Source: Pseudomonas guariconensis (GTDB lineage Bacteria > Pseudomonadota > Gammaproteobacteria > Pseudomonadales > Pseudomonadaceae). From it: a DNA stretch of 64,000 nt. The stretch is taken from assembly GCF_015680235.1 (NCBI RefSeq), contig NZ_JADLJL010000017.1, forward strand, positions 32,478 through 96,477, read 5' to 3'. The notes under the pieces are model-generated. The model was given only the letters and a program-made list of their open reading frames with translations, did no database searches and was not told the origin of the DNA. Numbering within the stretch: position 1 is the first letter of the stretch; every line of letters begins with the position of its first letter. The position numbers were made by a program, and so were the translations under genes. Shown here one piece after another: positions 13,558 through 25,028 of the stretch.

Positions 13558-14210
13558 GCGACCACAAACCTATCGTGCGCTACAACGCCAACGAGCGAAG
13601 CAATCACTGGATCGTCGCGATCCTGTTCGTGATGGCCGGGCTGTCGGGGCTGGCGCTGTTCCACCCGGCACTGTTCTGGCTCAGCCACCTGTTTGGCGGC
13701 GGGCCGTGGACACGCATCCTGCACCCGTTCATCGGGGTGGCGATGTTCGTGTTCTTCCTTGGCCTGGTGTTGCGCTTCTGGCGCGCCAACTACATCACGG
13801 CCAACGATCGTCTATGGCTGCGTCGCATCGACCGGGTCATGCTGAACAAGGAAGAGGGCGTGCCACCGATCGGCAAGTACAACGCCGGGCAGAAGCTGCT
13901 GTTCTGGACGCTGCTGTTGTGCATGCTCGTGTTGCTGGTCAGTGGTGTGGTGATCTGGCGAGCCTGGTTCAGCCAGTACTTCGATATCGGTGCCATTCGC
14001 CTGGCCACCTTGCTGCATGCCCTGGCGGCGTTCGTGCTGATCCTAGGCATCATCGTGCACATTTACGCTGGCATCTGGATCAAAGGCTCGGTGGGCGCGA
14101 TGCTGCATGGCACGGTGAGCCGTGCCTGGGCGCGCAAGCACCATGAACTGTGGTACCGGGACGTGACGGGCGACAAGGCCCCGCCAAGCCCGGGTAGAAA
14201 AAAAGGATGA
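13554..14210 (+). CDS. fdoI: Formate dehydrogenase cytochrome b556 (gamma) subunit
   Basis: A 218-residue integral membrane protein with four hydrophobic segments and the conserved start [16 protein letters not shown], typical of the FdnI/FdoI family. Histidines in the membrane segments are available to bind two b hemes. The ATG overlaps the fdxH stop (ATGA), indicating translational coupling. It delivers electrons from formate oxidation to quinone. Confidence 0.94.
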   Translation: MSDHKPIVRYNANERSNHWIVAILFVMAGLSGLALFHPALFWLSHLFGGGPWTRILHPFIGVAMFVFFLGLVLRFWRANYITANDRLWLRRIDRVMLNKEEGVPPIGKYNAGQKLLFWTLLLCMLVLLVSGVVIWRAWFSQYFDIGAIRLATLLHALAAFVLILGIIVHIYAGIWIKGSVGAMLHGTVSRAWARKHHELWYRDVTGDKAPPSPGRKKG

Positions 14211-14214
14211 GCGC

Positions 14215-15141
14215 TTGAGCACGATTCTCGAACCTGGGCAGATCGAGGCGGCGGCGACTGCGCCGCCGTTCCTGCATCTTCCGTCAGCCGAACTGTTCCA
14301 ACTGCGTGCCGAACGGCTCGAGCATCTGGCCGAGGGGCATGCCTTGGGCGATTACCTTCGGCTGGTCGCTCGGCTGTGTCGTGTCCAGCAGCAGTTGCTG
14401 GCGCAGCCACCCAGCCCCATGCCGTTGGCCGAAGAGCGTCGGCGCCTGTGCCTGAGCCACGGCCTGCCGCCGCTGGCCGCCGACAGCCTGGTGCGCGAGG
14501 GGCCTTGGCTGCCTTGGCTGGAGGCATTGCTCGAGCACTTCCAGGACGCGCCGGGCGGCCCGCTGGCCGATGCCGTGCGGTCCTTGGGCAAAAGTGATCA
14601 AGCGCAGCGCAAGGGCTGGGCCATCGCCCTGCTCGGTGGCCAGTATGATGCTGTGCCGGCGGCGTTGGTGCCTTTCATTGGCGCTGCATTGCAGGCGGCG
14701 TGGAGCCATTGGTTGCTGAGCCTGCCGGAACCGGACCTGAAACCAGGTAGCAGCCTTTCGCAATGCCCAGCCTGTGGCTCGCCGGCCATGGCCGGGGTGG
14801 TGCGTAACCGAGGCAAGCACAATGGCCTGCGTTACCTGGCCTGTTCGCTGTGTGCCTGCGAGTGGCATGTGGTCCGGGTCAAGTGCGTGTACTGCGACTC
14901 GAGCAAGGGCCTGCGCTATACCAGCTTGGAGGATGACCGCCATGCCCCGGGCAAGGCGCCGCTGCGTGCCGAGTGTTGCCCGGGCTGCAACAGCTACCTC
15001 AAGCAGTGCTACCTGGAGAACGACAGTGCTGCCGAGCCCTTGGCCGACGACCTGGTCAGCCTGGCACTGGACATGCGCCTGGACGAAGAAGGCTTCCAGC
15101 GCCTGGCGCCGAACCTGCTGCTGGCGCCGGGTGGGGGGTGA
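14215..15141 (+). CDS. fdhE: Formate dehydrogenase accessory protein FdhE
   Basis: A 308-residue protein that begins at a TTG codon (MSTILEPGQIEAAA...), four bases after the fdoI stop; AAGGA just upstream fits, and no suitable ATG lies nearby. The C-terminal half has rubredoxin-like CxxC pairs CPACGS, CSLCAC, CVYCDS and CPGCNS, as in the FdhE family, whose members bind iron and are needed for respiratory formate dehydrogenase maturation. It is the fourth gene of the fdn operon. Confidence 0.94.
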   Translation: MSTILEPGQIEAAATAPPFLHLPSAELFQLRAERLEHLAEGHALGDYLRLVARLCRVQQQLLAQPPSPMPLAEERRRLCLSHGLPPLAADSLVREGPWLPWLEALLEHFQDAPGGPLADAVRSLGKSDQAQRKGWAIALLGGQYDAVPAALVPFIGAALQAAWSHWLLSLPEPDLKPGSSLSQCPACGSPAMAGVVRNRGKHNGLRYLACSLCACEWHVVRVKCVYCDSSKGLRYTSLEDDRHAPGKAPLRAECCPGCNSYLKQCYLENDSAAEPLADDLVSLALDMRLDEEGFQRLAPNLLLAPGGG

Positions 15142-15170
15142 GTGTCTACACTTCACTATCGAGTTGCCCC

Positions 15171-15238
15171 CATCGCCGGCAAGCCGGCTCCCACAGGTAC
15201 AACGCAAGCCTGTAGGAGCGGGCTTGTCCCGCGATAAG
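15171..15238. repeat. Two REP elements between fdhE and selA
   Basis: One copy of the GCCGGCAAGCCGGCTCCCAC type (15174-15193) followed by one of the TAGGAGCGGGCTTGTCCCGC type (15213-15232), in the 135-bp gap between fdhE and selA. They may attenuate or stabilise the transcript between the structural and Sec-machinery genes. Confidence 0.85.
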
Positions 15239-15270
15239 GCCCGCCCAGACAACGGATCAGTCCAAGGTAG

Positions 15271-18623
<3,353 letters not shown>

Positions 18624-18629
18624 CTACAA

Positions 18630-18725
18630 GGAAGGCAATCGCGCCCGGTGGCGCGGCCGGGCTTCAAACCCGGTTGGGGACGGCAGCCGTTCCCGGGCAG
18701 GTTCGACTCCCGCTGCCTTCCGCCA
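18630..18725 (+). tRNA. selC: tRNA-Sec (anticodon TCA)
   Basis: 96-nt unusually long tRNA. The 8-bp acceptor stem GGAAGGCA / TGCCTTCC (18630-18637, 18714-18721) is followed by G73 and an encoded CCA. The anticodon loop CTTCAAA carries TCA at 18664-18666, closed by a CCGGG/CCCGG-type stem. A long variable arm (GGGGACGGCAGCCGTTCCC region) and a T arm with GGTTCGACTCC are present. This is the UGA-decoding tRNA for selA/selB, placed directly behind selB. Confidence 0.97.
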
Positions 18726-18742
18726 TTCAACTCGACACGCGC

Positions 18743-19732
18743 CTACACGCGCTCGCCGCACAGGTCCAGGGCAAACCAGTGCTCCGCCGCCTGCACATCG
18801 AGCCCGGCGCCCAGCAGCGCGAACAGCTTGCCCAGCGCCGCCTCGCGGGTCATCCCGCCGCCGCTGACCAGGCCGGTATCACGCAACCGGCTACCTGCGG
18901 CATAGGTATCGAACACCACCGAGCCCTCCGGGCACTGGCTGATCGCGACGATCATCACACCGCCCTGGCGGGCATCGTGCAAGGCGTCGAGCAGGGCCTG
19001 GTCATCGGACGGGCCGGTGCCGCTGCCATAGCATTCGAGCACCAAGCCCTGGATGCCCGTTGCGAGCAAAGCCTGGACGAAACCGGCCTGCAGGCCGGGC
19101 ACTACCGGCAATACCGCAAGCCTCACCGGTTCGCGACGCTGCCGGTAATCGAGTGCTGGGGGAATCGCCGCGGCTCGCTCGCCCTCGCGATGGCGGGGCA
19201 GGGCCGCGAAGGCATCGAATGCCTCGCTACGCAGCTTCGAGGCACGGCAGCCATGCAACAACTGCCCGTGGAAATACAGCTGTACCCCACTTTCCAAACC
19301 TCGTTCCAATAGCCGCAGGGCGCCGAGCAGGTTATCCCAGGCATCGCTGTCGGGTGCACCGGCGGGCAGCATGGAACCGGTCAGCAACACCGGCACCGGC
19401 AGGCCCAGCAGCAGGAACGACAACGCCGCCGCGCTGTAGGCCAGGGTGTCGGTGCCGTGCAGCACCAGCACACCGTCATGGCCATCGCGCTCCACCGCCT
19501 CGACGATGGCATCGCGCATGGCCAGCCAGTTGGCCTGCTGCATGTTGGCGCTGTCGATCAGCGGGTCGAGCTCACGCAGCGACCAGGTCAGGCCTGGTGC
19601 GTCGGCCTGCGAGGCCAGATAGTCGCGCATCCGCGCCTCGAAGCCGCTGGCCGGGGCCAGGCCTTCTGGGGTTTGCAGCATGCCGATGGTGCCACCGGTA
19701 TAGAGGACGAGAAGATTCTTGACTGCACGCAT
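18743..19732 (-). CDS. ansA: Type I (cytoplasmic) L-asparaginase
   Basis: A 329-residue protein beginning MRAVKNLLVLYTGGTIGML, with the first catalytic threonine in TGGTIG and the second in VLHGTDTL (near residue 93), the two asparaginase signatures. No signal peptide, so it is probably the cytoplasmic enzyme hydrolysing asparagine to aspartate and ammonia. It converges on tRNA-Sec with only 17 bp between them. A GGAAGC sequence lies before the ATG. Confidence 0.92.
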   Translation of the reverse strand: MRAVKNLLVLYTGGTIGMLQTPEGLAPASGFEARMRDYLASQADAPGLTWSLRELDPLIDSANMQQANWLAMRDAIVEAVERDGHDGVLVLHGTDTLAYSAAALSFLLLGLPVPVLLTGSMLPAGAPDSDAWDNLLGALRLLERGLESGVQLYFHGQLLHGCRASKLRSEAFDAFAALPRHREGERAAAIPPALDYRQRREPVRLAVLPVVPGLQAGFVQALLATGIQGLVLECYGSGTGPSDDQALLDALHDARQGGVMIVAISQCPEGSVVFDTYAAGSRLRDTGLVSGGGMTREAALGKLFALLGAGLDVQAAEHWFALDLCGERV

Positions 19733-19764
19733 GGAAAGCTTCCGTAGCGATGAGCGGAGAAGAG

Positions 19765-19786
19765 AGCCGCCCCGGATGGGGCGGCT
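19765..19786 (-). terminator. Terminator of the AGCS symporter gene
   Basis: 9-bp stem AGCCGCCCC / GGGGCGGCT with a 4-nt loop just past the 3' end of the symporter gene; the downstream side on the minus strand is pyrimidine-rich (CTCTTCTC) rather than a clean T run. Confidence 0.7.
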
Positions 19787-19801
19787 GGGCAGGGGAGGAT
19801 A

Positions 19802-21244
19802 TCAGCGCTGCGGTTGAGCCTGGGCGGCGGCTTTGTCAGCGGCTGTGTCAGCTTGTGGGTTGGCTGGCCAGGCGTTGCGGTCCAGGTCCAGGTCGGCGAA
19901 CTTGCTGGAATCGAATACCGGCTGCTCGATGCCTGCGCGGCGTTGGTCGTCGTAGTCGCGCATCACCCGCAGGCCGGTCTTGAACAGCAGGGCCAGAGCG
20001 ATCAGGTTGACGAACGCCAGGCAGGTCATGGTGATGTCGGCGAAGGCGAACACGGTGGACAGGTTCTGCACCGAACCCCAGATCACCAGCGCCAGTACCA
20101 GGCCACGGAAGATCATCAGCACGACGCGGTTGCGGCTGAGGAATTGCAGGCTGTTCTCGCCCAGGTAGTAGTTGTAGAGGATGCAGGTGAAGACGAACAG
20201 CGACAGCGCGACGCTGACGAACAGGCGGCCCCAGTCACCGACCACGGCGGCCAGCGAGTTCTGGGTCAGGACGATGCCATCACCTTCGAAGCCTGGGGTG
20301 TAGAAGCCCGACAGCAGGATCAACAGCGCGGTGCAGGTGCAGATCACGAAGGTGTCGAGGAACACGCTGAAGGCCTGGACCACGCCCTGGGCGCCGGGGT
20401 GCTTCACGGCGGCTACGGCGGCGACGTTCGGCGCGCTGCCCAGGCCCGCTTCGTTGGCGAACACGCCACGCTTCACGCCCATGACGATGGCGCTGCCGAG
20501 CAGGCCGCCGAACGCCGGGTCGAGGCCGAAGGCGCTCTTGAAGATGGTTTCCAGCATGGCCGGCACGTGTTCGATCTGGGTGCCGATCACATACAGGGTC
20601 ACACCGATGTAGGCCAGGGTCTTGACCGGTACCAGCAGGTCGGACACCGCAGCGATGCGCTTGATGCCGCCGATGAAGGTGATGGCCAGCAGTGCGGCGA
20701 GGACGATACCGGTGGTGCCCGGATCGAAGCCGAAGGCGTTCTGCAGCGAGTGAGTCATGGTGTACGACTGCACGCCGATGAAGGCGAAGCCGTAGGTGAC
20801 CAGCAGCAGGATCGAGAACACGATCGCCATGCTTTTCAGCTTCAGGCCGTGCAGGATGTAGTAAGCCGGGCCGCCGCGGTACAGGCCGTCGCCGTCGGCG
20901 CGCTTGTAGACCTGGGCCAAGGTGCATTCGAAGAAGCTGCTGGCCATACCGACCAGTGCGGTGACCCACATCCAGAACACGGCGCCTGGGCCACCGAGGG
21001 TCACGGCGATGCCGACCCCTGCGATATTACCGGCACCGACACGGCCGGCCAGGCTCAGCATCAGGGCCTGGAAAGAGCTCAGTTGGCCTGCCTGGCCGCG
21101 AAGGGATTCCTTGAAGACACCGAACATGTGGCCGAAATGACGGAATTGGACGAAGCGAGAGCGGATGGTGAAGTAACCGCCGAGTCCGACGATCAGCACG
21201 ATGAGAAGTTTCCCCGAAAGGAAATCGTTGAGTGCTTCGAGCAT
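19802..21244 (-). CDS. Alanine/glycine:cation symporter family (AGCS) protein
   Basis: From the ATG giving MLEALNDFLSGKLLIV the product is 480 residues with about ten hydrophobic segments. Family features include GAGNIAGVGIAVTLGGPGAVFWMW and GVKRGVFANEAGLGSAPN. Such inner-membrane carriers import alanine, glycine or related amino acids with Na+ or H+. Longer in-frame sequence upstream (to 21313) has no signal or family similarity; a GAGG precedes the chosen ATG. It is divergent from the XRE regulator, which may control it. The substrate cannot be fixed from sequence. Confidence 0.92.
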   Translation of the reverse strand: MLEALNDFLSGKLLIVLIVGLGGYFTIRSRFVQFRHFGHMFGVFKESLRGQAGQLSSFQALMLSLAGRVGAGNIAGVGIAVTLGGPGAVFWMWVTALVGMASSFFECTLAQVYKRADGDGLYRGGPAYYILHGLKLKSMAIVFSILLLVTYGFAFIGVQSYTMTHSLQNAFGFDPGTTGIVLAALLAITFIGGIKRIAAVSDLLVPVKTLAYIGVTLYVIGTQIEHVPAMLETIFKSAFGLDPAFGGLLGSAIVMGVKRGVFANEAGLGSAPNVAAVAAVKHPGAQGVVQAFSVFLDTFVICTCTALLILLSGFYTPGFEGDGIVLTQNSLAAVVGDWGRLFVSVALSLFVFTCILYNYYLGENSLQFLSRNRVVLMIFRGLVLALVIWGSVQNLSTVFAFADITMTCLAFVNLIALALLFKTGLRVMRDYDDQRRAGIEQPVFDSSKFADLDLDRNAWPANPQADTAADKAAAQAQPQR

Positions 21245-21370
21245 TGGGAATGACCTCGATTCTTGTTCTTCGCGTGGAAAGACCAGCGGGCGGCAGAGAC
21301 GCACCGCTTTCATTGGCGCGCATGGTTGGCCATGACAACTATGGTTACAATTTCGCGGGTTGCTCTGACT

Positions 21371-21408
21371 TGATGCGACTTGATGCTAACATTGCATCAC
21401 TCGCATCA
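21371..21408. promoter_or_regulatory. Nested palindromic operator between AGCS gene and XRE regulator
   Basis: Two concentric inverted repeats: TGATGCGA (21371-21378) with TCGCATCA (21401-21408), and TGATGC (21381-21386) with GCATCA (21394-21399). Both centre near 21390, ending 14 bp before the regulator start. Inferred to be the binding site of the adjacent regulator or another dimeric repressor. Confidence 0.65.
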
Positions 21409-21422
21409 TCTGGACCCTGCTC

Positions 21423-22235
21423 ATGGGCGATCATTTCGCTATCAACCTCAAACTGGCCTGCAGCCATTACCGCTCTATTTCAGAGGTTTGCCGGCAGCTG
21501 TCGATCAACCGCGCTCAGTTCAACAAGTACCTGAGCGGCCAGAGCCGTCCGACGGCCTACAACCTCAAGCGCATCGGTGACTTCTTCGGCGTGGAGGACT
21601 ACGAGCTGGGCCTGCCGCCGGAACAGTTCGCCCGCCTGATTGGCGCCCGCACCCTGTCTGCCCAGGCCGAGCAGCAGAACGACCCGATCAGCGAACTGTT
21701 CAAGCCGCTGCACGCGCAGGCCGGCAACTTGTCACGTTACTGTGGCTATTACTTCGAGTATTCCAACTGCATGTCGGTACCCGGCTCGATCCTCGTATCG
21801 CTGGTGCACCTGTGGGAGGAACGCGGCAGTTTCCTGTTCGAACGCCTTGAACGCCAAGAGCGCTCCACTGCAACCGATCCGCACGCCGAAGTACGGTGTC
21901 GCTACCTCGGTGCGGCGTTCCAGTTGCAGGACAGGGTATTTCTCATCGACTACGAGTCGCTGACATTCAACGAGATGAGCCAGACCATTCTCATCCCGAG
22001 CTTCAAGAGCCGCATCACCCGCCTCAATGGCCTGAAGAATGGCGTCTCCAGTGGTGACCGCCGCAACCCGGCCTGCACCCGCGTGGTCTGGGAATACCTG
22101 GGCGAAGAGGTCAACCGCATCAACGCCTACCGCCAGGTCAAGCTGTACCGCCCGGACGACCCGCGCATCGATGATGACGTGCGTGAACGCCTGAGCGTCG
22201 GGCCGCTCAAGAATGGGTTGTTTGAAATCGAGTGA
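21423..22235 (+). CDS. XRE-type helix-turn-helix transcriptional regulator
   Basis: 270 residues. The N-terminal part (residues ~8-60, SISEVCRQLSINRAQFNKYLSGQSRPTAY) is a Cro/CI-like helix-turn-helix; the C-terminal 190 residues form an uncharacterised domain that probably senses a ligand or mediates oligomerisation. It is divergent from the AGCS symporter with a strong palindrome in its leader, so it likely autoregulates and may control the symporter. A decayed fragment of a related gene lies ~620 bp downstream. Confidence 0.85.
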   Translation: MGDHFAINLKLACSHYRSISEVCRQLSINRAQFNKYLSGQSRPTAYNLKRIGDFFGVEDYELGLPPEQFARLIGARTLSAQAEQQNDPISELFKPLHAQAGNLSRYCGYYFEYSNCMSVPGSILVSLVHLWEERGSFLFERLERQERSTATDPHAEVRCRYLGAAFQLQDRVFLIDYESLTFNEMSQTILIPSFKSRITRLNGLKNGVSSGDRRNPACTRVVWEYLGEEVNRINAYRQVKLYRPDDPRIDDDVRERLSVGPLKNGLFEIE

Positions 22236-22271
22236 GCCTGCTGTCGAGTGTTCATTTAATTTACTCGATAT

Positions 22272-22308
22272 TTCCTACGGCTATATAGGAAGTTTCTGGC
22301 TATATAGG
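22272..22308. repeat. Paired GGCTATATAGG repeats upstream of the HIT gene
   Basis: Two direct copies of GGCTATATAGG at 22279-22289 and 22298-22308, each centred on the 8-bp palindrome CTATATAG; the first also sits in a TTCCTA/TAGGAA inverted repeat. Located in AT-rich DNA 80 bp before the HIT gene; plausible promoter or operator. Confidence 0.45.
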
Positions 22309-22389
22309 TTGTTGATCATGTTCGCGGCGTTGTTAATAATACGTATTGGCTGATTTCTAGATGTCATTCGGAAAATACGGAGTGAATAA

Positions 22390-22851
22390 GTGTGTGTGTT
22401 CTGTGAAATAGTCGCAGGGCGCGTCCAAAGTCATATCGTATGGCAGGACGAAAACTACATGGCCTTTCTTTCCATTTACCCCAATACGCCTGGTGTAACG
22501 GTCGTGATACCCAAGGCTCATCATTCAAGCTACCTCTTCGAGCAGGACGACGTTGTAATCGCGGGCCTGCTCGCGGCAACGAAGAAGGTCGCGAAACTAT
22601 TGGTCGAAGGCCTGGAGGGGGTCGGGCGTACAGCGCTGGTGTTCGAGGGGTATGGCGTCGATCACCTTCACGCAAAGCTGTATCCCATGCATGGAACTGG
22701 TGAAGACAGCGCCTTCCGGAAGATCGCCTCTGTTGTCGAAACGTACTTTGATCGCTACCTGGGCTATGTCTCTTCCCATGATGGGCCACGAGCGGATGAT
22801 CTGCAGCTAGCTGAAATGGCGCAGCGGCTACGTCACCCTTTGGACACCTAG
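22390..22851 (+). CDS. HIT-family nucleotide hydrolase-like protein
   Basis: 153 residues from a GTG (MCVFCEIVAGRVQSHIVW) preceded by ACGGAG. The N-terminal CxxC and the AFLSIYPNTPGVTVVIPKAHHSS region match the histidine-triad superfamily. The active motif is GVDHLHAKLYPMHG: the nucleophilic second His is kept (HLH), but the third triad position is Lys rather than His. Members cleave dinucleoside polyphosphates or nucleotidyl phosphoramidates; the real substrate is unknown. Codon use is less GC-biased than in neighbouring core genes, and it lies in an AT-rich accessory patch. Confidence 0.8.
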   Translation: MCVFCEIVAGRVQSHIVWQDENYMAFLSIYPNTPGVTVVIPKAHHSSYLFEQDDVVIAGLLAATKKVAKLLVEGLEGVGRTALVFEGYGVDHLHAKLYPMHGTGEDSAFRKIASVVETYFDRYLGYVSSHDGPRADDLQLAEMAQRLRHPLDT

Positions 22852-22858
22852 CTAGTGT

Positions 22859-22910
22859 GGTGTCACTACCTCGGTGTCGCGCTCCTGTTGCAGTGAATAC
22901 GAGTCGCGGA
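22859..22910 (+). pseudogene. Decayed fragment of an XRE-regulator paralog
   Basis: Starting 8 bp after the HIT stop, GGTGTCACTACCTCGGTG and the following bases resemble 21896-21956 of the upstream XRE gene (about 29 of the first 36 bases match by eye). A ~19-base deletion follows, then TACGAGTCGC resumes the match. It is out of frame and too short to be functional. Confidence 0.65.
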
Positions 22911-22942
22911 TGTGCAACGAGACAAGCCTGACCATCCTCCCT

Positions 22943-23728
22943 TCACAGTTGCCTTATCCAATCGCCGATCGGGTTGCCGTCGCTGAGCAAAAGTTTCAAT
23001 GCCATGAGGCAACATACGCAGATCAGTAACGGTTTTATAAGTCGTGTGCCGAAATGGATGGCGCAACGGGCGCCGACTTGAGCGCCGATAGTGGCTGACA
23101 GCGCCATGGTCAATGCGAGTGGCCATAGGATGGCACCACTGATAATGAACACCGATAGCGCACCCACATTGCAAGAGGCATTGAGCAGCTTGCTGTTGCA
23201 AACTGCTTGAAGAACGCTTTGCCCTAATAGAAGCGTGAATGCGACCATCAGAAATGAGCCGGTTCCTGGCCCGAAGACACCATCATAGAAACCGATTAGC
23301 GGAACGATAGTCAGCGCAAAGCAAGTCAGCGATATTTTTGCGGTGCGTTGGCGTCCATCCAAACTCGGGCTGCTAGCGAAGTAGATCGCGACGACAATCA
23401 GCAGTACAGGAATGGATGCTTCAAGAACAGTCCTCTCCAGCAGACTGATTGATAGGGCGCCTATCATGCCACCCGCGAAGGACAGGACAGCCATCGGCAA
23501 ACCCGTTCGCCAATCGATCATGCGTTTTATGGCAAATGCCCACGTGGCGGAAACGCTGGCGGAAGAGGCCTGGAATTTATTGGTAGCGATGGCTGCCAAC
23601 GGGTCCAACCCGGCGATGAACAAGGCAGGTAGTGTCAGCAGGCCACCGCCGCCTGCGATGGCATCAAAGAAACCGGCTAGGAACGCAACTGTGGCCAATA
23701 CAAAAAGTGCGCTTAATTCAAGTTCCAT
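22943..23728 (-). CDS. TSUP (TauE/SafE) family membrane transporter
   Basis: 261 residues with about eight hydrophobic segments and the duplicated glycine-rich features of the family: FLAGFFDAIAGGGGLLTLPAL near the N-terminus, and GFYDGVFGPGTGSFLM in the second half. TSUP proteins move organosulfur, sulfite or other anions across the inner membrane, usually outward. It lies 14 bp downstream of the 2OG oxygenase gene on the same strand, so the two form an operon; together they suggest processing and export or uptake of a small sulfonated or related compound (inference). Confidence 0.85.
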   Translation of the reverse strand: MELELSALFVLATVAFLAGFFDAIAGGGGLLTLPALFIAGLDPLAAIATNKFQASSASVSATWAFAIKRMIDWRTGLPMAVLSFAGGMIGALSISLLERTVLEASIPVLLIVVAIYFASSPSLDGRQRTAKISLTCFALTIVPLIGFYDGVFGPGTGSFLMVAFTLLLGQSVLQAVCNSKLLNASCNVGALSVFIISGAILWPLALTMALSATIGAQVGARCAIHFGTRLIKPLLICVCCLMALKLLLSDGNPIGDWIRQL

Positions 23729-23742
23729 TAGAGTCCTTGCCT

Positions 23743-24786
23743 TCAGCCACGTACGATCAATGGGTCGTGCTGTATAACGAGAGGTCTGGAGTAAGGCGCG
23801 TAGCCGAAAAGTCGTACGAGCAGCCGTCCGTTGTCCTTTACTATTTCTCTTCCATGCAGGGCTCGGCTGTTATTTATCAAGAGTGCAGTTGCGGGAGTCA
23901 GCACGAACTTGTAAACATTGGCCGTCTCCAGTAGAGACTGAAACGTCTGCAGAGCACGTTTGGCCTCGAAGCTTGCACAGTTGGCCAGTGCAAAGCGGTA
24001 ACTGCTATATCGTATGGTGAAGCCGCCATGCTTATCGAACTGAAGAATGGAGTTGGGGGCAGGCGTCTCGCTTTCATTTCTGACGAAACAGTCGCTTCTC
24101 GAAAAGGTAAAAGATTTCGAAGACAAGGCCAGTGCTTCAAATCCTCCCAGCTTTGAAATCACATCGTGTAGGGGAATTACATGAGTAGGTTCGTCTTGCG
24201 GGTTCCATCGGGCAGTCAATATCAAAGCGCTTGGGGCGGGAGAGTGGCCGTCCGAGGAAATGGTTGAACAGTAATAAGGCGGTTCTGTATGGGGGCCTAG
24301 ACAGACTCCAGCGTGGGAACTGAGCTCTGGTTTGTGCGCCTTCGGCTCTTGTGCAAGGCGTTGTTCCCCTCCACCTTTGAAATTACCGACCAATCGCATG
24401 TGTTTGCCTTGGTTGTCGATATCAAATGCGAAAGAGCGAAAGCGTACCAGGGCCAAGAGGATTTGATTACGCGATGCCAGATAAAGATTGATCGGATCGC
24501 TTTCCATTACCCTCATTCGAGGAAGTTGGTCCGGCGCCTGTCCTACCTTTGGCGTTAACATGCCTGCGAATTCAAGTGCCGCAATTCGGTTGTACAAAAA
24601 ATCGTTCAGTGTTGTTTTTTGATTTGGTCCGAAAGATCTATGGATTTTCCTGGCCCATTGGTTGGCCAATATCGCAACACCACTGGCGTCAGGCCCTCCA
24701 CGTGCTGCAAGTACCTGGCTGGCGTGGTCAAGCCTATGAGCCTGTGCAAGGGTGAAGAGAAAGTGAGTGCTTCCTTTGTTGGGCAT
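23743..24786 (-). CDS. Fe(II)/2-oxoglutarate-dependent oxygenase (TauD/clavaminate-synthase-like)
   Basis: 347 residues from the ATG at 24786, preceded by GAGAGG; a GTG at 24822 would add 12 residues. The facial triad is visible: GPHTEPPY gives His and Glu (about residues 166 and 168), and INNSRALHGREIV gives the distal His (~311), followed by GRLLVRLFG with the 2-oxoglutarate-binding Arg (~325). The NNxxxLHGR form is typical of clavaminate synthase-like and asparagine-hydroxylase-like enzymes. The substrate cannot be predicted. Base composition is less GC-biased than core genes around it. Its partner is the TSUP transporter. Confidence 0.8.
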   Translation of the reverse strand: MPNKGSTHFLFTLAQAHRLDHASQVLAARGGPDASGVAILANQWARKIHRSFGPNQKTTLNDFLYNRIAALEFAGMLTPKVGQAPDQLPRMRVMESDPINLYLASRNQILLALVRFRSFAFDIDNQGKHMRLVGNFKGGGEQRLAQEPKAHKPELSSHAGVCLGPHTEPPYYCSTISSDGHSPAPSALILTARWNPQDEPTHVIPLHDVISKLGGFEALALSSKSFTFSRSDCFVRNESETPAPNSILQFDKHGGFTIRYSSYRFALANCASFEAKRALQTFQSLLETANVYKFVLTPATALLINNSRALHGREIVKDNGRLLVRLFGYAPYSRPLVIQHDPLIVRG

Positions 24787-25028
24787 TGGCTGGTGTCCTC
24801 TCGTCGAGTATGCAGTAGTCACTCGGGCTTTATTGTTCTTGAAGATATTCAGCCAAGTATTTTGATCTTTTGATGCAGGATCGAGCCTACCGCGCCATAG
24901 GAAATTTCCTTAAGGGGCGTAGGAAATGAAGATTCAGATTGCAGCGCCTCCCCAGGGTTGGACTTCCCCGAGAGGAACCCGCAAAATGTCCGCCTCTTTC
25001 CCTCAACCTGTCCGGACCTGCTGACTCT

